A stretch of DNA of 64,000 nt, taken from the NCBI RefSeq assembly GCF_900313025.1, contig NZ_OMPQ01000008.1, forward strand, positions 62,001 to 126,000, read 5' to 3'. The translations under genes and the position numbers were made by a program. Position 1 is the stretch's first letter. Every line of letters starts with the position of its first letter. Below are positions 36,011 through 44,187 of the stretch, piece by piece. A model generated the notes under the pieces. It was given only the letters and a program-made list of their open reading frames with translations, did not search any database and had not been told where the DNA came from. The stretch comes from Pseudophaeobacter sp. EL27. Its GTDB lineage: Bacteria; Pseudomonadota; Alphaproteobacteria; Rhodobacterales; Rhodobacteraceae.

Positions 36011-36817
36011 ATGACCTCCAAGGCCCTCACCGCGCCGCCCTTTTTCTCGCAGAACGCCGATGGGGTGTTTGTGGGCAATGACCCGGCGCGCGGGCCTTGG
36101 TCCCTGGATCACTGTCACGCTGGGCCGGTCACTGGTCTGGCTGCCCGCGCTGCCGAATTAGAAGTCGGCGCCGAAAAGATGCTCTGTCGTTTGACGCTGG
36201 ATATCCTGCGCCCACTGCCTCTGGCAGGGCTGCGGGTTGCAGCGGAAACCACGCGCCACAGCCGGACGCTGGCCACCACACAGATCACTGTGCATGATCT
36301 TGAAGAAACCCTGTGCGCGCTGGGCACCTCGATGCATCTGGTGCGCAAGGATCTGGGCGCGGTGCCAACCGCCGCGGTGACGCCTTTGAACCGGGCAGAG
36401 GCCGAGCCGGGCCCCTTTTCCATTGGGGCTGGGCTGCATGATAGGCCCTATTTTGGCCAGTTTCTGGATGTGGCCTATCCACCGGAATTCGGGCTGAATC
36501 CCGGACCCAAAACCCTGTGGATGCGCACAACCACCCTGCTGGAAGGGGAAGAGCAATCGCCGATCCAGTCGCTCTGCGCGCTGGCGGATTGTGGCAATGG
36601 CATCTCCTGGAATGCTCGCCCCAGCGAGATGGGTTTCATGAATACCGATCTCACCCTCAATGTGCACCGCGAACCGATTGGCGACTGGCATGCCTCAGAG
36701 TCGATTTCGCATTGGCACAGCACCGGCATTGGCATGTCGCAATCGGTTTTGCAGGATGAGCAAGGTCCGGTGGCAACCGCCCTACAGACGCTGGTTTTAC
36801 ATCCTCCCAAGGGCTGA
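36011..36817 (+). CDS. Acyl-CoA thioesterase (double hot-dog, TesB-like)
   Basis: 268 residues. An N-terminal hot-dog half with DHCHAGPVTGLAARAAEL and LTLDILRPLPLAGLRVAAETTRHSRT, and a C-terminal half with WHASESISHWHSTGIGMSQSVLQDEQG, fit the 4HBT_3/TesB-like acyl-CoA thioesterase family. Spacing of 4 bp to the dehydrogenase indicates one operon. Confidence 0.8.
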   Translation: MTSKALTAPPFFSQNADGVFVGNDPARGPWSLDHCHAGPVTGLAARAAELEVGAEKMLCRLTLDILRPLPLAGLRVAAETTRHSRTLATTQITVHDLEETLCALGTSMHLVRKDLGAVPTAAVTPLNRAEAEPGPFSIGAGLHDRPYFGQFLDVAYPPEFGLNPGPKTLWMRTTTLLEGEEQSPIQSLCALADCGNGISWNARPSEMGFMNTDLTLNVHREPIGDWHASESISHWHSTGIGMSQSVLQDEQGPVATALQTLVLHPPKG

Positions 36818-36852
36818 CTTCTCATCTCGCGGGTGCCGCAGAGAGGTCGGAG

Positions 36853-37284
36853 TTACTGGTCGCGGGCTTGGCGAATGATCCGGTGCATAAACTCCATGAA
36901 TTGCGCCTGCTCGGCATCGCTCAGGGCAGAAAGGGACGCATTGTTTACTGCGGTTGCGGCTTGATAGGCTTGGGGGCGGATGCTTTTTGCAGCCTCGGTT
37001 AGCCAGATCTGCTGGGTCCTGGCATCAGCGGGATTTTTTGTGCGCTTGATTAACCCATCCCGCTCCATACGGTTGAGAGTATTGGCCAGGGTGGCCTGCT
37101 CGATATCCAGCTTGGCCAGCAAATCCCGCTGCGACACGCCGTCTTTCTGCCACAGCTCCAGTAGGATCGGGAATTGCCCGATGACAATTCCCAAGGGAGT
37201 TATGCGCTCCTGTAGCCCCTTGGCGAACAGCCGGGCCATGTGATTGACGAGATATCCCGCCGAGGTGTCTTTGTTGAAATCCAT
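36853..37284 (-). CDS. MarR-family transcriptional regulator
   Basis: 143 residues. Winged HTH with DGVSQRDLLAKLDIEQATLANTLNRMERDGLIKRTKNPADARTQQIWLTEAA, the DNA-recognition helix and wing of MarR. Dimerisation helices at both ends. Divergent from the four-helix membrane protein with paired palindromes in between, so autoregulation plus repression of that gene is likely. Ligand unknown. Confidence 0.93.
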   Translation of the reverse strand: MDFNKDTSAGYLVNHMARLFAKGLQERITPLGIVIGQFPILLELWQKDGVSQRDLLAKLDIEQATLANTLNRMERDGLIKRTKNPADARTQQIWLTEAAKSIRPQAYQAATAVNNASLSALSDAEQAQFMEFMHRIIRQARDQ

Positions 37285-37303
37285 GTCGGAACCCTAGGCT
37301 TGC

Positions 37304-37337
37304 ATAGCGTGCTATTCAATATTATATAGCTTGCTAT
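37304..37337. promoter_or_regulatory. Paired MarR operators
   Basis: Two copies of ATAGC-N2-GCTAT, at 37304-37315 and 37326-37337, lie 22 bp apart centre to centre (about two helical turns) in the 85-bp gap between the divergent MarR and membrane-protein genes. The second overlaps an AT-rich TATATT-like -10 region. Strong candidate for cooperative dimer binding and blocking both promoters. Confidence 0.75.
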
Positions 37338-37369
37338 ATTAATTCACCGATCACCCAAGGAGATCCAAG

Positions 37370-37813
37370 ATGCTGAAGAAAATTCATCCTATAGCAGGCG
37401 TCATCGGCTTTTTAACGATTCTGACATTTTGGAGCTCCACAGTGCTGAGCGAGCTTTTTTCAACTCCCGAAGGTATTGCCGCAGTAAAGGCGATGATCCT
37501 GAAGGGAATGTTCGTGCTGATTCCGGCGATGATTATAGTCGGAGCTTCTGGTATGAAACTGGGCGCGCGGCGCAAGGACGCCCCAGCACGTGCCAAGAAA
37601 AAGCGCATGCCAGCTATTGCCATCAATGGTCTGGTCATCTTGCTGCCAGCGGCAATTTTCCTCGAATCCCGTGCCAGCGCAGGGCAGTTTGATACGAGTT
37701 TTTTTATGGTGCAATTCATCGAGTTGATCGCCGGAGCGACAAACCTGATACTAATGGGGCTTAGCATTCGGGATGGCCGCAAAATGACCGAGCATCGGCG
37801 CCGATCAGTTTGA
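37370..37813 (+). CDS. Four-helix inner-membrane protein of unknown function
   Basis: 147 residues with four hydrophobic segments: HPIAGVIGFLTILTFWSSTV, MFVLIPAMIIVGASGM, IAINGLVILLPAAIFL and IELIAGATNLILMGLSI. A basic cytoplasmic loop (GARRKDAPARAKKKR) lies between segments 2 and 3. Start ATG 37370 with AAGGAGA upstream. No family assigned. Presumably controlled by the divergent MarR protein; could be a haem- or quinone-associated or efflux-accessory protein, but nothing in the sequence decides. Confidence 0.8.
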   Translation: MLKKIHPIAGVIGFLTILTFWSSTVLSELFSTPEGIAAVKAMILKGMFVLIPAMIIVGASGMKLGARRKDAPARAKKKRMPAIAINGLVILLPAAIFLESRASAGQFDTSFFMVQFIELIAGATNLILMGLSIRDGRKMTEHRRRSV

Positions 37814-37869
37814 AAGGCCCCTGCCAGTCTAGTTGCCATTTCGCGGTGGATCAGGCCAGTTCAGCCCTC

Positions 37870-38646
37870 TCAGCGGGAGATGGCGAAGGGGTCCACAGGA
37901 TAACCCACCCGCGCCAGATAGAGCCCATGACCGGGGCAGACCGGACCGCAGGCGGCGCGGTCTTTTGCCTCCAGTGCGGATTTAACATCCTCTGGCGCCC
38001 AGGCGCCGGCGCCAACGCGCTCCAGCGTACCGACAAAGCTGCGCACCTGATTGTGTAAAAAGGAGCGCGCCCGCACATGGAAATGCACCTCGGGACCTGA
38101 CAGGCCCGAGACGCGTTCAATGCGCAGCTCATCCAGAGTTTTCTGCGGGCTTTGCGCCTGACAGATCGACGAGCGGAAGGTGGTGAAATCATGGTTTCCC
38201 AGCAGGTGGTTGGCCCCCTGCTGCATGGCCTCGACATCCAGATCGTTTTTTACCTGCCAGACCTGACCGGCGTCATGAGTGGCGGGCGCACGGCGCACCA
38301 GGATGCGGAACAGATACTGTCGCTCGATGGCCGAAAACCGTGCATGCCACTCTGGGTCAACCTCGGCGCAGTCGACAATCGCCACCGGCAGGGGTTTCAA
38401 CTGGAAATTCAGCGCCTCAGATAGGCGAAAGGGCGTCCAGGGTTTTTGCAGATCACAATGGGCCACCTGTCCCAGCCCATGCACCCCGGTATCGGTGCGA
38501 CCGGCGGCGGCAATGGTATGGGGGCCGGGCTCCAGCCGCGCCAGCGCATCTTCGATCGCGCCCTGAACCGAGGGTTGATCTTTCTGCCGCTGCCATCCGG
38601 CAAAGGGCTTTCCGTGATATTCAACTTTGAGAGCAAAACGAGGCAT
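37870..38646 (-). CDS. truA: tRNA pseudouridine(38-40) synthase
   Basis: 258 residues from ATG 38646 (family N-terminus [20 protein letters not shown]). Catalytic Asp in [36 protein letters not shown] near the C-terminus is also diagnostic. Modifies U38-U40 in the anticodon arm of several tRNAs. Confidence 0.96.
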   Translation of the reverse strand: MPRFALKVEYHGKPFAGWQRQKDQPSVQGAIEDALARLEPGPHTIAAAGRTDTGVHGLGQVAHCDLQKPWTPFRLSEALNFQLKPLPVAIVDCAEVDPEWHARFSAIERQYLFRILVRRAPATHDAGQVWQVKNDLDVEAMQQGANHLLGNHDFTTFRSSICQAQSPQKTLDELRIERVSGLSGPEVHFHVRARSFLHNQVRSFVGTLERVGAGAWAPEDVKSALEAKDRAACGPVCPGHGLYLARVGYPVDPFAISR

Positions 38647-38747
38647 GGGCGGGCAAGTAACCCGGCAACAGGGCTGAGGCAAGTGTTCAGGCGCACTGGA
38701 AACCCCCAGAGGTGCTGCCTATCTTGAGGCGAGACAAACAATAGCAG

Positions 38748-40172
38748 GTGAGCCGGGTGGTATTATCGACATTGACCGAGGGTGCCGCACGCGGGCTGGA
38801 TACGCTCGGCAGCACCGTGTCCTCACGGTTTTTTGAACCCACGCTGCGACTTGGCGTCACCGGATTGGCGCGGGCCGGTAAGACGGTGTTTATCACCTCG
38901 CTGGTGGCCAACCTGTTGAACCGGGGCCGGATGCTGCAGCTGGAGGCTGCCCGCACCGGGCGTATCGACAGCGCTTATCTGCAGCCGCAACCCGATGATA
39001 CCGTGCCACGTTTTGCCTATGAGGACCACCTGGCAGCCCTCACCGGTCCGCAGCCCCATTGGCCCGCCAGCACCCGCGCGGTGTCCGAGCTGCGCCTGAG
39101 TCTCACTCTGCGTCCCTCCGGTCTGCTGTCTGGGTTTCAAGGCCCCCGGCGGCTGCATCTGGACATTGTTGACTATCCCGGCGAATGGCTGCTGGATCTG
39201 GCGCTGCTGGACAAATCCTACAGCCAATGGTCCGCCGAGGTGCTGGCCCGGCTGCCCGCCCGCGAGGCGGCGCAGGATTTCCTGCAGGTGCTGACAACTG
39301 TTGCCGCTAACGACCCCCATGATGAGCCACAGGCGCAGATGCTGGCGGCGGAATTCACCGCCTATCTGAACGCGGCGCGTCAGGCCGGGTTTTATGACTG
39401 CTCGCCGGGACGCTTCCTGCTGCCCGGCGACCTGGAGGGTTCTCCGGTGCTGACCTTCGGCCCCTTGCCACCAGCAGACGCCGCGCCGCGCCGCAGCTTG
39501 TGGCGCGAGATGGAGCGCCGCTATGAAGCCTATAAATCCAAGGTGGTGCAGCCCTTCTTTCGCGATCACTTCACCCGGATCGACCGTCAGGTGGTACTGG
39601 TGGATGCGCTCAGCGCCATTCATTCCGGCCCGCAGGCGGTGGAGGATCTGCGTCTGGCCATGGGGGATGTGCTTTCGGCCTTTCGTCCCGGCCGCAATGG
39701 TTTTTTGACCTCGCTTTTGCGCGGCAAGCGGGTTGAGAAAATCCTCTTTGCCTCCACCAAGGCCGACCACCTGCATCACCAGCAACACGGCGAGATGACC
39801 GCCATCATCGAAGCGCTGACCAGCGATGCGCGTGACCGTGCCCAGTTTGCAGGCGCCGAAACCGCCGCCCTGGCGCTGGCCTCTTTGCGCGCCACCACCG
39901 AAGAGATGCGCCCGCACAATGGGGTCGAGCTGGCCTGTGTGCGCGGGCGGCTGTTGGAGACGGGGAAACAGGCGGCCTTTTACCCCGGTGCCCTGCCGCA
40001 GGACCCGGCGCAATTGCTGTCGCCGGCCCGTCAGGGGGCGACCCGCTGGCTGGAGGGCGACTACAGGGCGATGCAGTTCGCCCCTGCAGCGCTGAGCCTG
40101 AAACCCGGCGATGGTCCGCCGCATATCCGGTTGGACCGGGCCGCAGAATTTCTGATCGGAGACGCCCTGTGA
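38748..40172 (+). CDS. ycjX: YcjX-family predicted GTPase/ATPase
   Basis: 474 residues. P-loop LGVTGLARAGKTVFITSLVANLL (about residues 35-57), then LDIVDYPGEWLLDL resembling a switch II/Walker B and FASTKADHLHH resembling a guanine-specificity motif. YcjX-like proteins go with YcjF membrane proteins in envelope-stress regulons. Start is a GTG at 38748; the ribosome site is weak. Overlaps the next gene by 4 bp. Confidence 0.92.
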   Translation: MSRVVLSTLTEGAARGLDTLGSTVSSRFFEPTLRLGVTGLARAGKTVFITSLVANLLNRGRMLQLEAARTGRIDSAYLQPQPDDTVPRFAYEDHLAALTGPQPHWPASTRAVSELRLSLTLRPSGLLSGFQGPRRLHLDIVDYPGEWLLDLALLDKSYSQWSAEVLARLPAREAAQDFLQVLTTVAANDPHDEPQAQMLAAEFTAYLNAARQAGFYDCSPGRFLLPGDLEGSPVLTFGPLPPADAAPRRSLWREMERRYEAYKSKVVQPFFRDHFTRIDRQVVLVDALSAIHSGPQAVEDLRLAMGDVLSAFRPGRNGFLTSLLRGKRVEKILFASTKADHLHHQQHGEMTAIIEALTSDARDRAQFAGAETAALALASLRATTEEMRPHNGVELACVRGRLLETGKQAAFYPGALPQDPAQLLSPARQGATRWLEGDYRAMQFAPAALSLKPGDGPPHIRLDRAAEFLIGDAL

Positions 40173-40651
40173 GTTGCTCGCTGCGGCCTGCCAATGCTCT
40201 GGATGCGGGCACCACAGGCTGGATCCTGCACCGCTTTGCACTGGATACGCCCTGGATGCCGGTGCTGCATTCCGAGGTCGAGGCGATTTCTTTTTGCGGT
40301 GTGATGATTGACCGGGGCTGGGTCACCGTCGCCGAGCAGGAGGGGCGCGTCCGGGGGTTTCTGGCCCGCGATAGGGCCGAGATCTGCAGCCTGTACCTGG
40401 CGCCGAACTGCTGTGGGCAGGGCCTTGGCCGGGCACTGCTGCAACAGGCCAAGGCCGCGCAGCCGCAGCTCTGGCTGCAGGCCTTTGTGGCCAATACCGG
40501 GGCGCGCCGTTTTTACCAGCGCGAGGGGTTTGAGGAAGTTGATCGCTCAGACGGTAGCGGCAACGAAGAGGGCTTGCCGGATGTCCGGATGGTCTGGCAG
40601 CAGGCCGAGGAAACCCCCCAACGATCTAGCCCGCAGGAGGCACAGAGATGA
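40169..40651 (+). CDS. GNAT-family N-acetyltransferase
   Basis: 160 residues with a GTG start inside the ycjX stop (GTGA). The acetyl-CoA site is LYLAPNCCGQGLGRALLQQAK, and FVANTGARRFYQREGFEE completes the GNAT fold. Substrate unknown. Inserted between ycjX and ycjF with 4-bp overlaps on both sides, so it is co-translated with them. Confidence 0.88.
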   Translation: MSCSLRPANALDAGTTGWILHRFALDTPWMPVLHSEVEAISFCGVMIDRGWVTVAEQEGRVRGFLARDRAEICSLYLAPNCCGQGLGRALLQQAKAAQPQLWLQAFVANTGARRFYQREGFEEVDRSDGSGNEEGLPDVRMVWQQAEETPQRSSPQEAQR

Positions 40652-41676
40652 GCCAGAAACCAGTTGTGTTTGACCTGGACCAGGATGAGGTCGATCAGGC
40701 GCCTGATGTGGCAGCCGCTCCGCCGGTGCCGGACCCACAGCCAGTTCTGGCAGAGCTGGCATCTCCGGCGGCGATGGAACAGGCGGCGCGTCTGGCTGCA
40801 CGGCCCCCCTCACGGCTGGCGCGATGGTTCTGGGGGCTGGTTCTGGCTTTGCTGGGCACCGTTGTCTCCCTCGCAGCCTGGGATTTTGCCGTTGGTCTCA
40901 TTGCGCGGCTGCCACTCCTGGGCTGGGCGGTCAGTGCCGGGCTGGTGCTGGCGCTGCTCCTGGCCCTGGTGATGCTGCTGCGCGAGCTGGCGGCACTGGC
41001 CCGGTTGAAACGGGTGGATGGGTTGCGGCAGGAGGCTGTGCAGGCCGGTACAGATCTGGCAACGGCCAAGGCGCATGTTGCCAAGCTGGAGAGCTTTTAT
41101 GCGGGACGCCCGGATATGGCCTGGCAATTGGCGCGGTTCACCGAGCGCCGGGAGGGGGTTCTGGACGCGGATGCATTGCTGATGCTGGCCGAAGAAGAGC
41201 TGCTGCTGCCACTGGATGCCCGCGCCCTTAAGGAGGTCGAGGCTGCCGCCCGTCAGGTTGCGACGGTGACGGCATTGGTGCCCCTGGCCCTCGCTGATGT
41301 GGCCGTCGCATTGCTGGCCTCAGTCCGGATGATCCGGCAGGTGGCGCAGATCTATGGCGGGCGTTCAGGGCTGTTCAGCTCCTGGCGTCTGACCCGTGCG
41401 GTACTGGCGCATCTGGCGGCGACAGGCGCGGTTGCGGCGGGGGATGATATCTTGGAATCCGTCCTTGGTGGCTCGGTCCTGTCCAAACTGTCGCGCCGCT
41501 TTGGCGAAGGCGTGGTGAACGGCGCCCTGTCAGCGCGCGTCGGCATTGCCGCGATGGAGGTCTGCCGTCCTATGCCCTTCACGCCAGCGCATCGCCCTGC
41601 GACCCGTCGGGTGATCAAAGGCGCCTTGGCTGGGCTGTTTCGCCGCGATCAAGCCTCGGGAGCAAAGAGCTCCTGA
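40648..41676 (+). CDS. ycjF: YcjF-family inner-membrane protein (TIGR01620/DUF697)
   Basis: 342 residues. Pro/Ala-rich N-terminus, two membrane segments around residues 65-115 (FWGLVLALLGTVVSLAAWDFAV, LGWAVSAGLVLALLLALVMLL), then the cytoplasmic DUF697 region (VATVTALVPLALADVAVALL, GGRSGLFSSWRL). Pairs with YcjX. Last gene before the candidate replication origin. Confidence 0.9.
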   Translation: MSQKPVVFDLDQDEVDQAPDVAAAPPVPDPQPVLAELASPAAMEQAARLAARPPSRLARWFWGLVLALLGTVVSLAAWDFAVGLIARLPLLGWAVSAGLVLALLLALVMLLRELAALARLKRVDGLRQEAVQAGTDLATAKAHVAKLESFYAGRPDMAWQLARFTERREGVLDADALLMLAEEELLLPLDARALKEVEAAARQVATVTALVPLALADVAVALLASVRMIRQVAQIYGGRSGLFSSWRLTRAVLAHLAATGAVAAGDDILESVLGGSVLSKLSRRFGEGVVNGALSARVGIAAMEVCRPMPFTPAHRPATRRVIKGALAGLFRRDQASGAKSS

Positions 41677-41859
41677 TTTGGCGAGGCAAAACTCGGACAA
41701 GGCGGGGTAACAGATGATCTCTGCTGGGTGAGGTATTGATTTCTCATCAGTTTCTTTCACGGCCTTGGCGGCGGCTGAGGCGGTGTGGATATCGGCAGTT
41801 CATTGGGGCAAGCCCGCTCCCAATCGCACCCAAAAGCCCTAGCAAGTGAGAGCGCGCCT

Positions 41860-41919
41860 TGTGGGTAACCCTGTGTGCAGGCTTGTGTGTAAGCCTGTGG
41901 GAGGGGATGTGGGTAAACT
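41860..41919 (-). repeat. Five tandem 12-bp units, DnaA-box-like
   Basis: Units start at 41860, 41872, 41884, 41896 and 41908: TGTGGGTAACCC, TGTGTGCAGGCT, TGTGTGTAAGCC, TGTGGGAGGGGA, TGTGGGTAAACT. Units 1 and 5 are one mismatch from the reverse DnaA box TGTGGATAA and unit 3 is two away. The period is exactly 12 bp with no slippage. Confidence 0.8.
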
Positions 41920-41937
41920 GAAACCATATGGTTTCAG
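41918..41937. repeat. Perfect 20-bp palindrome
   Basis: CTGAAACCATATGGTTTCAG reads identically on both strands and abuts the last 12-mer. It has no loop, so it is more likely a protein dimer site than an RNA hairpin. Not the standard parS sequence. Confidence 0.85.
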
Positions 41938-42123
41938 TACGATGCGCCCCTCCGTTAAGCGGTTGATGGCTACAGTACAGCTCTGGTTCTGCTGCACTTC
42001 AGCGATTGCTGAGGTCGCAGGATTTGCGCCTCGCCACAAGACTGAGCAGCCTACAACGCTAAGCGAAGCAGCCGGATAAGGGCAAGCTGGCCATAGGCTG
42101 GGGGAGAGAAGACGCAGTTTGGG

Positions 42124-42174
42124 TTCTCCACAAGCGGAATGGGGTTTTCCACAGAGGGGAAGAGGTTATGCACA
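42124..42174 (+). promoter_or_regulatory. Three DnaA-box-like 9-mers at 21-bp spacing
   Basis: TTCTCCACA (42124-42132), TTTTCCACA (42145-42153) and TTATGCACA (42166-42174) begin exactly 21 bp apart. The second and third differ from TTATCCACA at one position, the first at one (TTCT for TTAT). All face the AT-rich tract that follows. Confidence 0.75.
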
Positions 42175-42207
42175 GCGGAGGCAAATTCCGCAGGGCCTCA
42201 CTATGCC

Positions 42208-42300
42208 AGTTTTGCCTTGATTGAAATTTTCTTTGTTCAACCTTTCATGGGAATTTTGTTGAATTTTGTTGAGTATTTTTCGCTCTTTAAAACCTTTCGA
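42208..42300. other. AT-rich putative duplex-unwinding element
   Basis: A roughly 90-bp AT-rich stretch in otherwise GC-rich DNA, with runs of T and an exact tandem 10-mer GAATTTTGTT at 42251-42260 and 42261-42270. The position next to the DnaA-box cluster is what an unwinding element would show. Confidence 0.65.
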
Positions 42301-42313
42301 GCCACGGAGGCTA

Positions 42314-42322
42314 TGTGGATCA
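42314..42322 (-). promoter_or_regulatory. DnaA-box-like site on the far side of the AT-rich tract
   Basis: TGTGGATCA is one mismatch from TGTGGATAA (reverse DnaA box). Confidence 0.5.
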
Positions 42323-42400
42323 TGCGTCACGTAGATTGATCAAGGGCTTTTAACCAAAGACGGTGGACCCTGGGGGAACAAGACCAGAAAGGCTGGCGCA

Positions 42401-42835
42401 TCAGAACAGTTTTGGCGGTGCGTCCTTGGGTTGGCGCATGGCGACAATCCCGGTGCGAAAGCCCTCACCGATGCGATCCGCCAGCGCGCCCCATTGCCGC
42501 GCGATCAGCTCGGGCAGCTCTGCCTGCAAGACCTCGTGGAACAGCCCGAGCCACTGCGGGAAATGCTCCGCCTGGATTTCAGGCCGTGAGACATGCACCC
42601 GCATCGGATTGCCGCTGTAGCTTTTCTCACGCAGGATTGCATTGCGCCAGAACCGGGCGATCTTGGCCTCGTGTTCGGGCCAATCACCATCCGCCACATA
42701 GCGCGCAAAAATCGGCCCCAGCTCTGCATGGGCGCGGATGCGGATGTAGAACAGAGCCACCACCCGGTCGATCTCTGGCCCGGAGATGTCAAAGCGTTTC
42801 ATCGGGTGATCGGCTGTCTGGAGCTCATCGGTCAT
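42401..42835 (-). CDS. Group III truncated haemoglobin
   Basis: 144 residues from ATG 42835. Pattern of group 3 globins: ISGPEIDRVVALFYIRIRAHAELGPIF at helix A/B, WRNAILREKSYSGNPMRVHV, and a proximal His in EHFPQWLGLFHEVL. Probably binds haem for NO or O2 chemistry in the cytoplasm. Divergent from the VIT-family transporter. The frame continues upstream to 42976 but that part does not match the family. Confidence 0.88.
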   Translation of the reverse strand: MTDELQTADHPMKRFDISGPEIDRVVALFYIRIRAHAELGPIFARYVADGDWPEHEAKIARFWRNAILREKSYSGNPMRVHVSRPEIQAEHFPQWLGLFHEVLQAELPELIARQWGALADRIGEGFRTGIVAMRQPKDAPPKLF

Positions 42836-42993
42836 GATCTTGTCTCGCTCTGGTGGGGCAGGCCAAATGCCCGTCGCGCTGCTGCTCTCACATAGGGGCT
42901 TGGCCAGGTGATGGATAGGGGTGGCGTTGATCTGTCGCAAGGCAAAGGCGCCGGGATCACTTAGATGTAGAGGCACAGGAGAACGAGCCCGCC

Positions 42994-43704
42994 ATGGTCG
43001 ATCACGGTCACAGCCCGCAGGAAATCAGCGATCGCATCGGAGCGCCACCGGGACGCGGGGTGCTGCGCGACGTGGTATACGGCGCGATTGATGGCTCGGT
43101 CACCACCTTTGCCATTGTCGCCGGGGTGGCCGGCGCCGGGTTGTCGCCCTTCATCATTGTTGCCCTGGGGCTGGCCAATGTGCTGGCGGATGGGTTCTCG
43201 ATGGCGGCCGGGAATTACTCTGGCACCAAGGCGGAACTGGATAACCTCAAACGGCTGCGCCGGGTTGAGGAAAGCCACATTCAGAACTACCCCGAAGGGG
43301 AGCGTGCTGAGGCCCGCGAGATCCTGCGGCTCAAGGGGCTGTCGGGGCCGGTGCTGGACGCGGCGACGGATGCGATCTGCGCCGACAAAGAGGCCTGGAT
43401 CAATCTGATGATGGAGGGCGAATACGGTGCCAGCCCGGTTGATCCGGATCCGATGCGCGCGGCCTTGGCCACCTTTGCCGCCTTTCTGGTCGCAGGTATG
43501 GTGCCGCTGCTGCCCTTCCTCTTTGGTCTGGCTTCGGCCTTCTCAATTTCGGTCTGGCTGACGCTGATTACCTTTTTTGGCATCGGCGCGATGAAAAGCC
43601 ACTGGGCGCTGTCGCCTTGGTGGCGCTCCGGTTTGGAGACATTAGCGATTGGCGGTGCCGCCGCCTTGCTGGCCTACGGGGTGGGGAGCCTGTTTCAGGC
43701 CTGA
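42994..43704 (+). CDS. VIT1/CCC1-family metal (Fe/Mn) transporter
   Basis: 236 residues. The N-terminal DVVYGAIDGSVTTFAIVAGVAGAGL is the family signature (acidic metal path), followed by LADGFSMAAGNYSGTKAE and three C-terminal membrane segments. Members move Fe(II) or Mn(II) out of the cytoplasm. Divergent from the globin gene, a possible iron/NO link, but no Fur- or Irr-like box was confirmed. Confidence 0.9.
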   Translation: MVDHGHSPQEISDRIGAPPGRGVLRDVVYGAIDGSVTTFAIVAGVAGAGLSPFIIVALGLANVLADGFSMAAGNYSGTKAELDNLKRLRRVEESHIQNYPEGERAEAREILRLKGLSGPVLDAATDAICADKEAWINLMMEGEYGASPVDPDPMRAALATFAAFLVAGMVPLLPFLFGLASAFSISVWLTLITFFGIGAMKSHWALSPWWRSGLETLAIGGAAALLAYGVGSLFQA

Positions 43705-44187
43705 CGGGCAGCAAAGGTTTCGTGCGCGAAACAGATTAATCTACTCTCAATCCGGGCGCTCTGCTTGTTTCTACAATGTCAACAAATCTGCTTTCCCTCT
43801 AACCCCGGAGGCGATGAGGCCATGTTCCCCCCTCGGAGGGCGCTTCTGGGGGACATGAGTGCAAAAGCAAAACAGAGAAATTGGCCAGGTTATGCCTCCC
43901 CGTTTGATCAATCGAAGTCTGGGTGGGAAGTGGGTCGGTGTCTGACAAGCGGCGGTTCAGCGGTCCCTGGATCAGTCGCATGACTGCGACACTCAGGCGG
44001 GGACAAGCCCGCTTTACCCCAAGCCCCAGTCAGCCTATAACGCCCCCATGTCCTATATACTGGCCATCATTATTCGAATTATATCCCCGGCGCTCTGATA
44101 CAATGAGACGCCGGGCAAAGGCGCTTGAGCCATCGCGCCGCACCGAACACCCTGATTACCGAACAGTTTATCCAAAGGACGCCACCC
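43705..44187. other. 483-bp gap upstream of ileS
   Basis: No gene is supported; short frames here look random. An imperfect GTTTCG...CGAAAC palindrome at 43717-43732 follows the VIT gene. TATACT- and TATAAT-like hexamers near 44050-44095 could be the ileS promoter. No T-box or other riboswitch core was recognised. Confidence 0.4.

Larger units (their letters stand above)
41860..42322. other. Candidate chromosomal replication origin (oriC)
   Basis: The 725-bp gap 41677-42400 lies between convergent genes, so it needs no promoter, yet is highly structured. It has five 12-bp-phased TGTG units (41860-41919), a 20-bp palindrome (41918-41937), three DnaA-box-like 9-mers 21 bp apart (42124-42174), an AT-rich tract with a tandem 10-mer (42208-42300), and a further box TGTGGATCA (42314-42322). 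DnaA boxes flanking an AT-rich unwinding region are the classic oriC layout. Short frames inside look random. No dnaA or hemE lies nearby, so this rests on site pattern only. Confidence 0.7.

Noticed and set aside
34663-36078. A 471-residue minus-strand frame across the acyl-CoA dehydrogenase gene
   Set aside because: Antisense to a clear acyl-CoA dehydrogenase; composition is His/Gln-rich as in shadow frames.
41846-42079. A 77-codon frame inside the candidate origin
   Set aside because: It runs straight through the 12-mer array and palindrome and has no family resemblance.
43717-43732. GTTTCG...CGAAAC as a parS site
   Set aside because: Spacing and core differ from the usual TGTTTCACGTGAAACA; more likely coincidental or a gene-end hairpin.
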